Source: Pisolithus tinctorius (lineage: Eukaryota > Basidiomycota > Agaricomycetes > Boletales > Pisolithaceae). From it: a stretch of DNA of 64,000 nucleotides. The stretch is from NCBI GenBank assembly GCA_024663395.1, contig JANFAH010000001.1:5580001-5644000 (forward strand). Reading direction: 5' to 3'. Below are positions 11,934 to 22,594 of the stretch, piece by piece. A program made the translations under genes and the position numbers. Position 1 is the first letter of the stretch. Each line of letters opens with the position of its first letter. The notes beneath the pieces were generated by a model that was not told where the DNA came from, did no database searches, and saw only the letters and a list, made by a program, of their open reading frames with translations.

Positions 11934-14900
11934 ATGACTTCAAGCAGATCCGCAAGCAGCTTGTCGACGAGGCTCCCGACAGAAGTCATCTCGTACACTG
12001 TCGTCGACAGCTCGGAACATAGTGGCAACTACGTTGCCGATAATATCAAGGTCGACCGCCCGCTTGATCAAACTAGCAGATGGAGTGGGGCACAACAGGC
12101 ACCGAGCATGAAGCAATGGATCCTCCTCCGTCTAGACATGCTGGCGGTTGTCAGTTGAGTATCTTTCTCGGTGCATCGTGTCATTTAGAGTTCACCCTTG
12201 CTTAGAAAACATTACATTCGGAAAGGTGTGTATTACCACTTGGTTTCCGAGGGCATTGCTCAACGCGCAACCTTGCTGTCATGCTATCTACTAGTTTCAT
12301 AAAAGTAAGTACGCCAGCACTCATCATCGATTCATTTATTGTTGGTTACTGATGCTACCCCGGACGGCACCACCAGAGCACCCATGTAATATGAAAGAAT
12401 TCAAACTCTATGTCGGATTACACCCGGAACACATGATCCAGGTGCTACATACCACTCTCAAGGATGACTCTGTACCAGAGTCTTTCGCGATCCTAGGGGC
12501 AAACAAGGCAGGCCTCCCGTTTCCCTCACGTTTCGTCAAAATTCTTCCTCTTTCGTAAGTGGACCTTTGCCCTGTGCTGGCGAGCAAGTGATCTGATCAG
12601 TGCTTGGTCTCGTGCACGATAGTGCCCATGGACAAAGCTTTCATATCTCGATATGGCATGTCTCCGTGACCGGTATTGTTGAACCATCATATGTGGAATC
12701 CGTGCGAGCGCGGTACGATGAGGTCAGTCTGCCACGACCATCTGTACTCTCAATGACCTGCATGCTGATGTGACTCGTTCCGCGCGTTCACTGACGTATG
12801 GCGTTCTGCAATGTGAACGTAGTACCGCGAAACGGTTGTCGCGCGACATATCCTCAAACACCTACGCCAGCGCCGCATGCTCATGCCGTACACATCCATC
12901 CTTGCCCGTACCCGCCTTGAACTTGAACATCCCCTCGTGACGGCCCTTCACTCGTCGCTCGTGCTCCAGGGCGACTTTCTCTCAGCCGAGTTGGTTCTGT
13001 CACAAATGGCTTCTACTCATTTGTTCGACAAGTACCTCTGCTCCTGCCAACCGCACGCGCGCTGGACTCGGCTGCACGGCGCAGATCCAGACGGAGATGC
13101 ACCTGGTGCGCGTGGCGGTCATGCGATGGCGCTAGATGCGTCTCGCGGTGTGATATACCTGTTTGGAGGGTGGGACGGCAGGAAGAGTTTAGACGACCTT
13201 TGGGCATACAGTATTGGCACAGGGAGATGGGAAATACTGTGTAGGAGCACGGCCAAGGAGAAAAATGGACCTGGTCCGAGGTCGTGCCATAAGATGGTGT
13301 GTGACTCGAAAACGGGATGTCTATATGTGCTGGGTAGGCTCGGTGACGATGTAGGGAGAATCTCGTCTTCGCGTTCTCCTTCGGAGGGGGGCCAGAGACA
13401 AGCACATACCCGAACAGGAGATCGCAGTCCGAACGATCAACAAGGCATGTCGTTTTGCTCTGAGTTCTATAGGTATCATACGAGGGGGTTGGATGCTGGC
13501 AAGTGGGATTTGCTCTCATTCGATACAGAGGTGAGTATACAGTCTTTTTGTAGTTGGTTGGCCGTGCGTCAGTCGGTTTCATCATGGACCTATACTGAGT
13601 TGTTTCTGTTTGCAGTCGTCCGGCGGCCCGCAACTCATATTTGATCACCAGATGGTAATGGACTCGGAGGCTCAGATGATATACCTTTCAGGAGGGCGAG
13701 TAGTTAACGGCGATTGGGATTCACCCAAGTACTCGGGGTTTTACAGCTATAATGTCAGGACCAGCAAATGGAAGCCATTGCAGTATGTCCACGCGATGGT
13801 ATGCGGAGTAATTGGTACCGACCGCCGATTCTTTTCAGACCCATAAGCACTTCGGGCCCGCCTTCCTCCATCCAGTCACCGATTTCCCAACGCTCTGGTG
13901 CGTCCATGAACTTCAACCTTCACCTTGTTCTTGTAGAATCTGGACTTACAGTCTTGTGATACAGGACATTCCATGGTTCTTGACCCACTCACCCACACGC
14001 TTTTCATTTTTGCAGGGCAGAGGGATGAACGGTATCTGTCTGATATGTGTGCATATGATACGGAGAGCAACACAGTCACAGAGTTGTTTTCCAACTTCAC
14101 TTCTGTGGGCGGGCCAGATGCCTGTTTCACGCAGCGGGCGGTGATCGACCCGACATTAAAGGAAATTTACGTGTAGGTTTCCCCTCTTGCTTCTGTTTAC
14201 ATTCCATTGATCATTGACCCCTACACTTTATTTATGTGCTATCTCGGTCTGGACACTGGATTCGCCTTCGCACCCAACCGCTCGCCCGTGCACAGGTTCT
14301 GCGGCCTCTCTCGTTCTCAACAAACAGAGGCACTTACCGTCCTCAAAGCCGACGCTCCTAACTGGGTGTATCGATACACACACCCAAACGTTCCGGGAAC
14401 GTGGACACGGATTCTACCTGAGCCTCTGTGCAAGGACTTGGACGGCTCCAATACGGACACTGAGAGCATGCTCAAGTGTAGAGAGGGGGAATGCGACAGC
14501 GAATGGGATGACGATGCTCCCCGGCCCAGGTATGCTCACCAAGTCGTGTATGACGAGAAGACAAGAAAGGCCTTTTTGCACGGTGGAAACGCAGGAGAGA
14601 CGAAGGTCGAAGAGAATGAGCATGGCAGTAGTTCTGGAGACGGGCAGGGTACCGGGACCGAGCCTCTGGGGGAGAGTGGGGGAGGTCCCATGGAACTTGA
14701 GGGAGCCGCTCCCGGCTCTTCACGGCATCGACGTGGCCTTACCTATAGGGATGGGGAGACGGAGGGAGACGAAAATAGAAATGATGAAGAAGACATCGAG
14801 CACCGTTCGTGGACACGAATGCAAGAGTTGCGGTTAGACGACTTTTGGAGTATGACATTAGTCAGGTGAGCTTTCAGCCCTTTTTTTACTCGGTCTCGTC

Positions 14901-15834
14901 TGCTGTGTTTTGCAGCCAAAGACTGCCCTTTTCTGCCGCAAGTACGAAAGTGCTGACGGTGCATATACGCTGTAGGACTGGGCCAGAAGAAATAGTTCGG
15001 CGCGCCGTGTACCATATTCGACGGCAACGGTGCGTCTTGCTCGTTCTTCGTACCCTCGTCTCAACACCTCTATCTCACGCGTTACTTGTTCCTCCCCTCT
15101 CCGACGCTAGGTTCCGTGAGATGTGTGAAGATCAAACGCCGCTCACCGCTTTACGCTATCTCCGAACGGAGGTCGCAGACACAGTGGACCACTCCAATTC
15201 CGAAGAAGCCGATATCTTCCGGTCGCTACTTGCGCACTTGCTGGCCGTGGCACCGCTTGGAATCTCCACTACCGGGAACGTATCTACCCTTCGGGACCAG
15301 GGGAGTGGTGTCCGCGCGGATGACGTCGAAGGCGATAGTGAAGAACGAGATCGGGAAAGAAAATTTTCCAGATCAGAGGGCGTGCCTCCCACAAAACGCA
15401 CACGGTCCCAGTCTTCAGAAGAAGAGGAACCTGTATGGACGAGCATAATTGAGGGCGACGATGGGGGCAGGATAGGGGGTGAAGTCGAAGCATACGGAGA
15501 TGGCCCGACCTCCGGTTCCGCTTACCATCTACGATCAGAGTCGACATCGCAGTCAATCGGACCAGCACCATTGTCAACCGCAACAATGACGCGTTCAGGT
15601 GCACAGAAGCGTTCGCATGCGGTTCTCTTGTTAGACGAGGACCCGCTTGAAGCGTCGTCGAGTGGGGGTGATAACGTCCACGACGGTTCAAAGACGAGGG
15701 CGAAACCACTTTCAGCAGACCGATTTCGCCAGCGGACAGAAGTGTTCGAAGGATTGCTGGAGTTTGTCGAGGCGGATGCGAAGGAGCCCGAGGGCTCTTT
15801 ACTGGACTTGGTAGATTCGGAGGGTGGGCTGTGA
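11934..15834 (+). CDS. Muskelin-like kelch-repeat protein
   Basis: Homologue of muskelin (MKLN1), a kelch subunit of the GID/CTLH ubiquitin ligase in animals. Twelve exons. The N-terminal discoidin-like domain matches muskelin (ISYTVVDSSEHSGNYVADNI, SSRW-like, NITFGKFHK). A helical CTLH-like stretch follows (RYRETVVARHILKHLRQ, EHPLVTALHSSLVLQGDFLSA). Kelch repeats include GGHAMALDASRGVIYLFGGWDG, NGPGPRSCHKM, IFAGQRDERYLSDMCAYD and CFTQRAVIDPTLKEIYV. The final part is DDFWSMTLVR plus a tail with PLTALRYL and TVDHSNSEEADIFRSLL. Exon 3 is only 10 nt (12295..12304) and exon 2 is 20 nt (12206..12225). Two acidic/low-complexity insertions, after GRLGDDVG and before the last exon, lengthen the protein beyond the animal form. 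Role in a GID/CTLH complex is inferred from homology only. Confidence 0.9.
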
Positions 15835-16360
15835 AACTTGGTGTTATTCCCGTGAATTCGCTGGTTTAACTTTCTCGCATTTGGCACAAGTCGCTCCGGC
15901 GTGTCTCTTCGCACAAGTCGTATGCGCTGATTGCTTCCACCGGGCTCAGTTCGCACCGATCACTAGCGTGACGCGGGCTTCACCTTCTAATACTGCCTGG
16001 ACGGTCTGTCGAAGATACATATGCTGAAGTATCTACCTACCACCTTGACTAGAAAACGCATGCTCGTTGTTATCAATGTCATTGTGATTCATGGAAGTGC
16101 TTGCGACACTTGACTCCTTCATTCCCTGTTCATGTGCAAGACCATGAGGACTAGCGAAGAAAGAACTATCATCTATTTGTCTTTTGAAACTGGGACACTA
16201 CACCCGGCCAACACACGAGGTTTTCCCCGGCGCTACTCTGGGTGACAAGTACCTCACTTCATCTGATTTAAGAGAGAAAACTAAGAGTTTTCCGTCTGAA
16301 CAAGCGGAGATGCATGGAATACACCGAGACCTACGATAGCTCCCGTCCAGTAATGAGCCG
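15835..16360. other. Convergent intergenic region, muskelin / prefoldin 4
   Basis: 3' UTR space. Short open frames on both strands carry no recognisable motif. Confidence 0.5.
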
Positions 16361-17223
16361 CTACTCATCCAGATTGATCGCCTTCCCAAATTTCGCATAT
16401 AGCCGTACCTTGAGGTCTTTCATACCTCTTTCGCATTCCTCTGCAACGGCACCCAGCTTGGCTAGCTGCGAGGAAACGGAAGCTTGGTCGATTTCAAGGC
16501 GGACGAGCGCATCTGGCTGAGGAAGGTGCAGAAAAGACTCGCCGAGTTTGTACCTGAGAGTTATGTTCGGTATTTTTTTCAAGTAAAAACAAAAGATATA
16601 TTGGACACGGGATATAGGAAGAAAAGAGTCCAGGAGAAAGGCAGACATACAGCACCGTTTGGTCTTCGTCCGTTAGTTCGAGCTCGGTAGAGAGATCGTC
16701 AAGCGCCTCCTTTTCTTGCTGAGGGACAGGAGGGGGCAATGAAACGCGGGTAGAAAAGTCGACGTGAGTGCATCGTTTTACCGCGTATACGAGCGGAACA
16801 TAGTATACACCTTGAGCTGCTCAAGTTTGTCTTCAATGCCCTTCAAACGCGCATTCAACTTCGCGAATGTGTTGATTTGCTGTTGATCCTCTAAACGTGC
16901 GGGTATAAGATCAGAACCACTCGTCACAAGACAAAAACATGACGCAGGGACCAACTCGAGGAAAAGTAACAGGTGGGTGGTGACATAGGGGTGGGGAGAA
17001 GGGGTACCTACCCCAAGTAACTTCGACTCCATCACTGGTTTCCTCTTCCTCTGCGAGCTATGCTTCCCGCATTCATATATGCACACGCCACATGTGATCG
17101 AGTCGAGGGAGCCACCACGGGGTGGTAGTAGATCAGGTACACGGAAGAACAGATAGAATTGGTTCATATCCGTCAGTGAACTTGTGTCCCGTGATAGCTA
17201 ACGTGTAGACATACCACTCGCAT
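16361..17223 (-). CDS. PFD4: Prefoldin subunit 4
   Basis: Beta-type subunit of the hexameric prefoldin chaperone, which delivers nascent actin and tubulin to the CCT chaperonin. Five exons (17215..17223, 17012..17057, 16811..16890, 16651..16718, 16361..16553) give 131 aa, the normal size. The first exon carries three codons, or six if the upstream in-frame ATG at 17232 is used. Start region MRVLAEEEETSDGVEVTW leads into EDQQQINTFAKLNARLKGIE, EALDDLSTELELTDED, ESFLHLPQPDALVRLE and the C-terminal MKDLKVRLYAKFGKAINLDE. Two coiled-coil helices flank the central hairpins as expected. The family match is continuous across all splice junctions. Confidence 0.93.
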
Positions 17224-17527
17224 GTTATTCATGGTGGGGAACGCAGGTTTAGATCCCTGGCGCAACGGGCACTTGTGGGACTGCTCAAACCTTGATCTTC
17301 CGAAGCTTAAATCGATTGATCAACTCGCGAACTTCCAAACGTCTGAGCGCACCTTCGTTGACCTGTAAGATGTTAAGAGCTCGCTGGCGGATGAAATACA
17401 TACTTACGCTTACATAAGCGAGTTGGCGTACATATATCCTGAATTTAATTCTCGCTCTTTCTCCAGAGCGGCCCTCAGAAAAAAAAAACACGCGTTTTTC
17501 GACTGCCTGAAGCGACAAGTCGTGTCG
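17224..17527. other. Divergent promoter region, prefoldin 4 / LYAR-type gene
   Basis: A 304-bp gap between head-to-head genes. On the minus strand 17285..17518 is open and encodes a basic tail (NEGALRRLEVRELINRFKLR) with a possible intron acceptor just before it. It resembles nothing I know, and I treat it as chance or an unrecognised small gene. Confidence 0.4.
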
Positions 17528-18962
17528 ATGGTTTCTTTTCAGTAGGTTACTGTCCTCTCAGGTTTTTTCATACAAATTCTAATTTTTTCACTCAGATGTA
17601 ACGGTATGCACCACCTCTCATCTGCAAGAGTCCACGAGACTCACCCGTACGTTGTAAACAGGGTGTGGTGACATTGTAAAAAAACCCAAACTAGATACCC
17701 ACTATGCGCGATGTCATGCCCCCGTCGATTGTATAGACTGTTCAACCACGTTCAGTGCGCCAGCGGAATTCAAAAGCCACACTTCGTGTATCACGGAGGG
17801 GGAGAAATACCAGAAGGGCCTGTACAAGGGTCCTAAGGCGGTACGTTTTCACTTCATCTGGCGACGAGATTTAATGTGAATTGAAGGGTTTGGGTGTAGA
17901 AGCAGGACAAAAGACAAGATCGTGTAAAGGGCAAGGTGAATGGTGACGATGAACGAATGAAGATCGACGAGCGAGCCGGAGATCTGTCCAAGGAACAGGG
18001 AGATAGCACTAACGAAAAATTAGCCCCTGCCGCCTCGGAACCACCCAAACCCTCGAACTCATCCGAAGAAACAACCGCAACTACAATGTCGGCTGGAAAA
18101 TCCAAGGACAAGAAACGGAGAGAGAAAAAGTCCAGGTCGAAAAACACCACTGATAACAAAGTGGGTGATCTACGTATTCAGTCCACTGCCACATGTGTAT
18201 TTAGCCACTGTTGGACGTCAGGACACTCTGAAATCGGAAACGTCTGCCACCATCACTGATCTAGCATCCGTACCTGCTCCATCATCCCCCGAAAAAGCCG
18301 CCGAAGCCACTGATCAAAAATTGCAGAGGGACAATGAAAGAGAGGAGAAGACAGAAAAATCGGAAGATGTCGCTGCGAAAGACGTAAATTTGAAGGCCGA
18401 CCTCAAGGCGGAGGTTGAGGGAGGAGAAGAGACGGGGGCGAAGGAGTCGAAGAAGAAGAAGAAAAAGAACAAACAGAAGGTTCCTAATATGACTACTGCA
18501 GTCGTGGAGGGCGATGAGAAGTCTGCGAAGGAGGACACTGCTATGGATGTTGACGACTTGAAGACGGCGCCCCAACAGGATAATAATGAAGGCCCGAAGA
18601 AAAAACAGAGCAAGAAGAAAAAACGCAAGGACACGTCCACTACTGGCGCGGTAAAGGAGGTGGAAGCTGAGGAGCAGGTGAAGTCTCCAAAGAAGCAGGA
18701 TGGAGAGATAGAGAAGCCCGAAAAGGAAACCGTGCAGTTCGACATCAAAACAGCGATAGCGGAAGATAATTCGAACAAGCGAAAGCGGGGTGAGGCAGAA
18801 ACGGAAGGCGGTGTCAATGGGGGGGATGACAAGAAAGCGAAGAAAAAGAAGGGCGACGGAGTGCCAGACCCAACGCCCGCGATCAGAGACGACGCTGATA
18901 GTAAGACTGACAAGAAACGGCGGAGGAAAGAGAGGAAGAAGGGTGCTAGTATTGCGGCGTAG
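17528..18962 (+). CDS. LYAR-type C2HC zinc-finger protein with lysine-rich tail
   Basis: Nucleolar protein of the LYAR family, associated with ribosome biogenesis. Exons 17528..17541, 17596..17603, 17662..17840, 17900..18160 and 18222..18962 give 400 aa. The zf-LYAR region is residues 1-67: MVSFQCNGCGDIVKKPKLD, HYARCHAPVDCIDCSTTFS and FKSHTSCITEGEKYQKGLYK. Exon 1 is 14 nt and exon 2 only 8 nt, and the 8-nt exon supplies the first zinc-binding Cys codon. The remainder is a very long Lys/Glu-rich low-complexity tail with repeated KKKKK and KKRKR blocks, typical of nucleolar targeting. The long antisense open frame over this tail is a codon-composition artefact. ATG3 starts only 92 bp downstream on the same strand. 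Confidence 0.9.
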
Positions 18963-19054
18963 TAGTGCACGAGCACGTGGTTGACTAGATTAGGTGACAT
19001 CGATGGCTGATCTGTGCTCCTTGTCTCTGCACATCTCATAATTGACGGTCGACA

Positions 19055-20504
19055 ATGCACACGTTCCAGGCAAGTACAACTGGTCTTGCATCATATCACC
19101 GTCGTTCACCTACGGTATCAGCAACAATACTGGGCAATCCGCGACTACATCAGTCCCGTGCGTACCCCAGCATTGTCATATCTTGCCCCAACCCAACGTC
19201 GTCGGTCAGGTACTCAAGGAGAGCAAGTTCAAAGAACACGGAAGGATAACTCCGGGTCTGTCTCAGTCTTGGCGCAATGGATCCTTGCTGACAATTCGCC
19301 ACAGAGGAATTCGTCGCTGCTGGCGATTTCCTGACGTACAAATTTCCCGTTTGGCAGTGGTAAGTCCTTCCGATCCCTGTCAAAACCGTATCCCTGTCAT
19401 CAACGCAACTCAGGGAGAAAGGCGACGCGTCCAAAGCCCGCGATTATCTCCCCGCCGATAAACAATATCTAGTCACACGCGGCGTCGCTTGTCTCCGACG
19501 CGCACAGTCTCTCGCTTACACCGATGCAGACGAAGATGCGGAACGCTTGCTTTCTTTCGGTGACCCCTCATCCGGGCTCACGGACGAGTGGGTCGAGACC
19601 CACGCAGGACGTAAAGACACTGCCGACTCTGCTGCGAACCCAGGCGAAATCGACGATATACCTGATTTAGATGGTGACCACGATCAGCTCGCAACTGCCA
19701 TGGGCAACGTGTCCCTTACTTCTTCAGCCGGTGCAACGGTGGGAGAGACGCCAGATATAGATGATATTCCGGACATGGAGGAGGAAGGCCTTGAAGCGGG
19801 AGATGACGAGGCGACTGCCGGCCCCCCGCCCAAGGCTGGTGTACTGTCATCAGGTGGAGTCATTGATGCCAGGTAAGTGGCGCGCACTTGCATTTCACTT
19901 TCTCTGAACATGGATACGCTGTAGTCAAGTTGAAGCGGCGAAGGGGAATCTGCTTCAAGTACGAACCTACGACGTCATGATCACATATGATAAATACTAT
20001 CAGACGCCGCGGATCTGGTTAAATGGCTACGACGAGGCACGTCCCATCACACCTCATCTGAAGTATATTGGCATGACATATACTACACAGAATCGCAATC
20101 CCTTGACGCCCGTGCAGATCTTCCAAGACGTGTCTGCTGACCATGCCCTCAAGACTGTTACGATTGAAGCCTTCCCGCACTCTACAACGCTCCAGGCTGC
20201 ATCTGTGCACCCCTGCAAGCATGCGAGTGTCATGAAGAAAGTGATTGAGCGCATGAACGCAGGCGTGGAGGAACAGCTGGCTGCTCGCAAGAAAGATGGA
20301 AGCAGCAAAGATAGCAGTAGCAAGAAAAAGTGGACGTTTGGGCGGAAGGGTTCCAAAGAAGACAGCAGCAAGGATAAGAGCTCAGCGAACGAGGAAGACG
20401 AACAGCCCGAGGCCATGAGAGTGGACTTCTATCTCGTTGTGTTTTTGAAGTTCATCGCGTCTATCGTGCCTACGATCGAGGTCGACTCCACGACATCTTT
20501 TTGA
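19055..20504 (+). CDS. ATG3: Autophagy-related protein 3, E2-like enzyme for Atg8 lipidation
   Basis: Transfers Atg8 from Atg7 to phosphatidylethanolamine during autophagosome growth. Six exons (19055..19069, 19122..19157, 19210..19255, 19305..19359, 19414..19872, 19925..20504) give 396 aa. N-terminal amphipathic segment: MHTFQQQYWAIRDYISPVL, then [20 protein letters not shown]. An acidic flexible region follows. The E2-like core has RTYDVMITYDKYYQTPRIWL and the catalytic Cys in SVHPCKHASVMKKVIERM, ending VVFLKFIASIVPTIEVDSTTSF-like. Between the Cys helix and the last strand-helix there is a Lys/Ser-rich insertion of about 45 residues. The first intron has a GC donor (CAG|GCAAGT, 19070). No GT donor keeps the frame. 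Confidence 0.95.
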
Positions 20505-21028
20505 AGGTGGGTTGGCAGTTGGGTGTTAGTAGCGAGGCGTGCAGGTGGAAGGTAATGATGGAGTCAAAGTAAGCTTGAGGCGTGCGGTATACCCCCGCTG
20601 GGTCTCGCTGTGAGACGAATGTACACTTGATTTCTGGTTGCTTAAACATTCGACCGTTGCAGACCAGTTGTTTACAGCGTCGTCGCTTTGAGCTGCTAGC
20701 CACTACATGTACCATAGATGTAGAGCCATGCACTGTTTTCTTCCCAAGGTTTCAACGACTTCAGAAAAAGCTTTGATGCACACAAGCTATCCAGATTCTA
20801 GACTCAGTCCGACGGAAGAAGTGACCGATCTGGAGGGACACTCTGTATGATACAGGCATGATTGAATAGACTAGGCCCAAGAGATGTGGAGCGAAGGAAG
20901 CCAACAACTAGACGGCATGTCATACGCTGGAATACGAACTACAAAGGTACTACATAGCAGGTAACTCTACATCCATATCATATACATTCCAACACCCATG
21001 CATCTCCCGGTAAGTCGAATTGCCATAA
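20505..21028. other. Convergent intergenic region, ATG3 / CUE-domain gene
   Basis: 3' UTR space. No gene or repeat seen. Confidence 0.5.
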
Positions 21029-22459
21029 TCAATGCTGGTCTTCGAATGGATTCTCGACGTACTCCAGTTCATCATAGCTACTCTCTTTCCGTTGCGCAGG
21101 TGCGTAACTACGACCGCCTGCAGCCGCTGCGGGCGGTGACAACGGCCTTACCAGCGAAACGGGCCGTTTCGGGAGAAGACCAAGTTTACTAAATTCAACG
21201 TTGGAGCGTGGTACTGTACCCTCAGCTCCCTGCGGTCCTGAACTCGGTAGCAACCCCGACACCGGAACAGCACCGGGTCCAGAAGTGGAGCCACGTGGCT
21301 GCGACGATGCAGTGAAGGGCGTTGGGCTGCCGGACCTCAACGGGAACGCGCCAGGTGGTGCGTGGTCCGGCGAAGTTGGGAGTGCAGACAATGGGGGTTC
21401 ACCCTCAGCTCCTGAACTCCCCATTGTGATGTGTTCGCTAGGAAAAGGGGGTGGGGGTGTATGAGCTCGGGGCGATACACCGCCCTCGGCAGGGTCGGAC
21501 AGGTCGTAACCTCTCACAACAGGTGGAGTAGGCGTACGTGTCCTGGTATTGGGTCGTGTATCGATGGGAGGAATTGGCGGGGCGAAAGTTGGCGAGGCGG
21601 ACGCATACGTGTTTGAACGGGGTTGGCCTCCGCTCCAGGAAGTGGTGGATCTACCAGCACTGTAAGGTGATGAGTGAGTGTAACCCTGAGCCGGGGTACT
21701 CTGGAGGTTTGGGTCATGAGCACTATAAGCATTGGTGCTAGCGTTCCCTAAGCCAAGCCCGCTGCCTTGGTCGAACTCTTGCATCTTAGCTTTGACTTTG
21801 GAGACGATCGTACTAAAGGTTCTCTTGCCGGCTAAACTCGAGAGTTAGGGTGGTCAACACGGTTCGAAGGGACGGCGGAAGACTTACTTTCTGCGATCTT
21901 ATAGAATCCCTCCTGAAACTCTGCCATAGTATCCCTTTGTCCCTGCCCTGGAGGTTGTGAAGTCCGATGTTGTCCAGTCCTCCAATCAGTCCAGCTGCCT
22001 GAGTCGCGATCACTGCTCCTTCTAGGCTGATATGCCTGGTAACTGGCTTGCTGCTGGTGTTGTTGTTGGGATGGCGGTACGCCTCCCCACCCTGGCTGTC
22101 GATCAGACGACCAAGCCCTTGCAGCCTCTTCCTCCTCGGACGCAAGTCTGCGGGCAAGTTGTGCATCAAGATCTTCCTGGGTGAGGTCTGGTTGCTGCTG
22201 GTGCGGATGTTGGGATTGGATGGCGGGGGATGGAGCGGAAGGGACGTATGTAGGATCGTTCATGCCGAGGAGAACGTCCAACGCGCGATCCTGGTCATTG
22301 TCGACGGATTCGAGGACGGAGATACTAGGAAGGGGGTCAGGATGGAATAGAGAAGAGTAAGCATCGAGCGTACATGACTGCCTCATCGAAATCGGGGAAG
22401 ATGCCCTTGAGATGGGCGACAGGCGAGTCTTGCGGTGGGGTTGGCGAGAGGGTGATCAT
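21029..22459 (-). CDS. CUE-domain ubiquitin-binding protein
   Basis: Likely ubiquitin-binding adaptor. Three exons, 22374..22459, 21888..22324 and 21029..21831, give 441 aa. The CUE domain spans residues about 12-55 (VAHLKGIFPDFDEAVIISVL, ESVDNDQDRALDVLLGMND), including the conserved FP and the acidic/LL motifs. A Gln/His-rich and helical region follows (LTQEDLDAQLARRLASEEEE), then TGKRTFSTIVSKVKAKMQEF, and a long Pro/Ser-rich disordered tail ending ELEYVENPFEDQH. The layout recalls yeast Cue5, which acts in ubiquitin-dependent autophagy, but I see no decisive Atg8-interaction motif. The 135-bp gap to the divergent methyltransferase gene implies a shared promoter. Confidence 0.82.
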
Positions 22460-22594
22460 GGCTGGCGGTGGTGGGGCTGGCTGGCTGTAATTGGCATGTC
22501 TCGACTGGGCGTCTTGGCTGGCCCCGGGCCCGGAGTCTGACGTCGTCCTAGAAATACCGCAGTCACTGCGAGTGGCTGTACACGTTCTGCAGCC
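22460..22594. promoter_or_regulatory. Bidirectional promoter, CUE-domain gene / SET methyltransferase
   Basis: Only 135 bp separate two divergent start codons. Both ATGs have purine-rich Kozak contexts (CAGCCATGA and CAGCCATGG). No TATA box seen. Confidence 0.5.

Noticed and set aside
15284..15956. Long antisense frames under the muskelin 3' exon
   Set aside because: Composition mirrors the sense coding sequence; no family motif; sense frame matches muskelin to its C-terminus.
18314..19060. 248-codon open frame antisense to the LYAR-type gene
   Set aside because: It is the mirror of a Lys/Glu-rich tail (gives Phe/Ser/Leu runs), has no motif, and the sense strand has a complete spliced gene.
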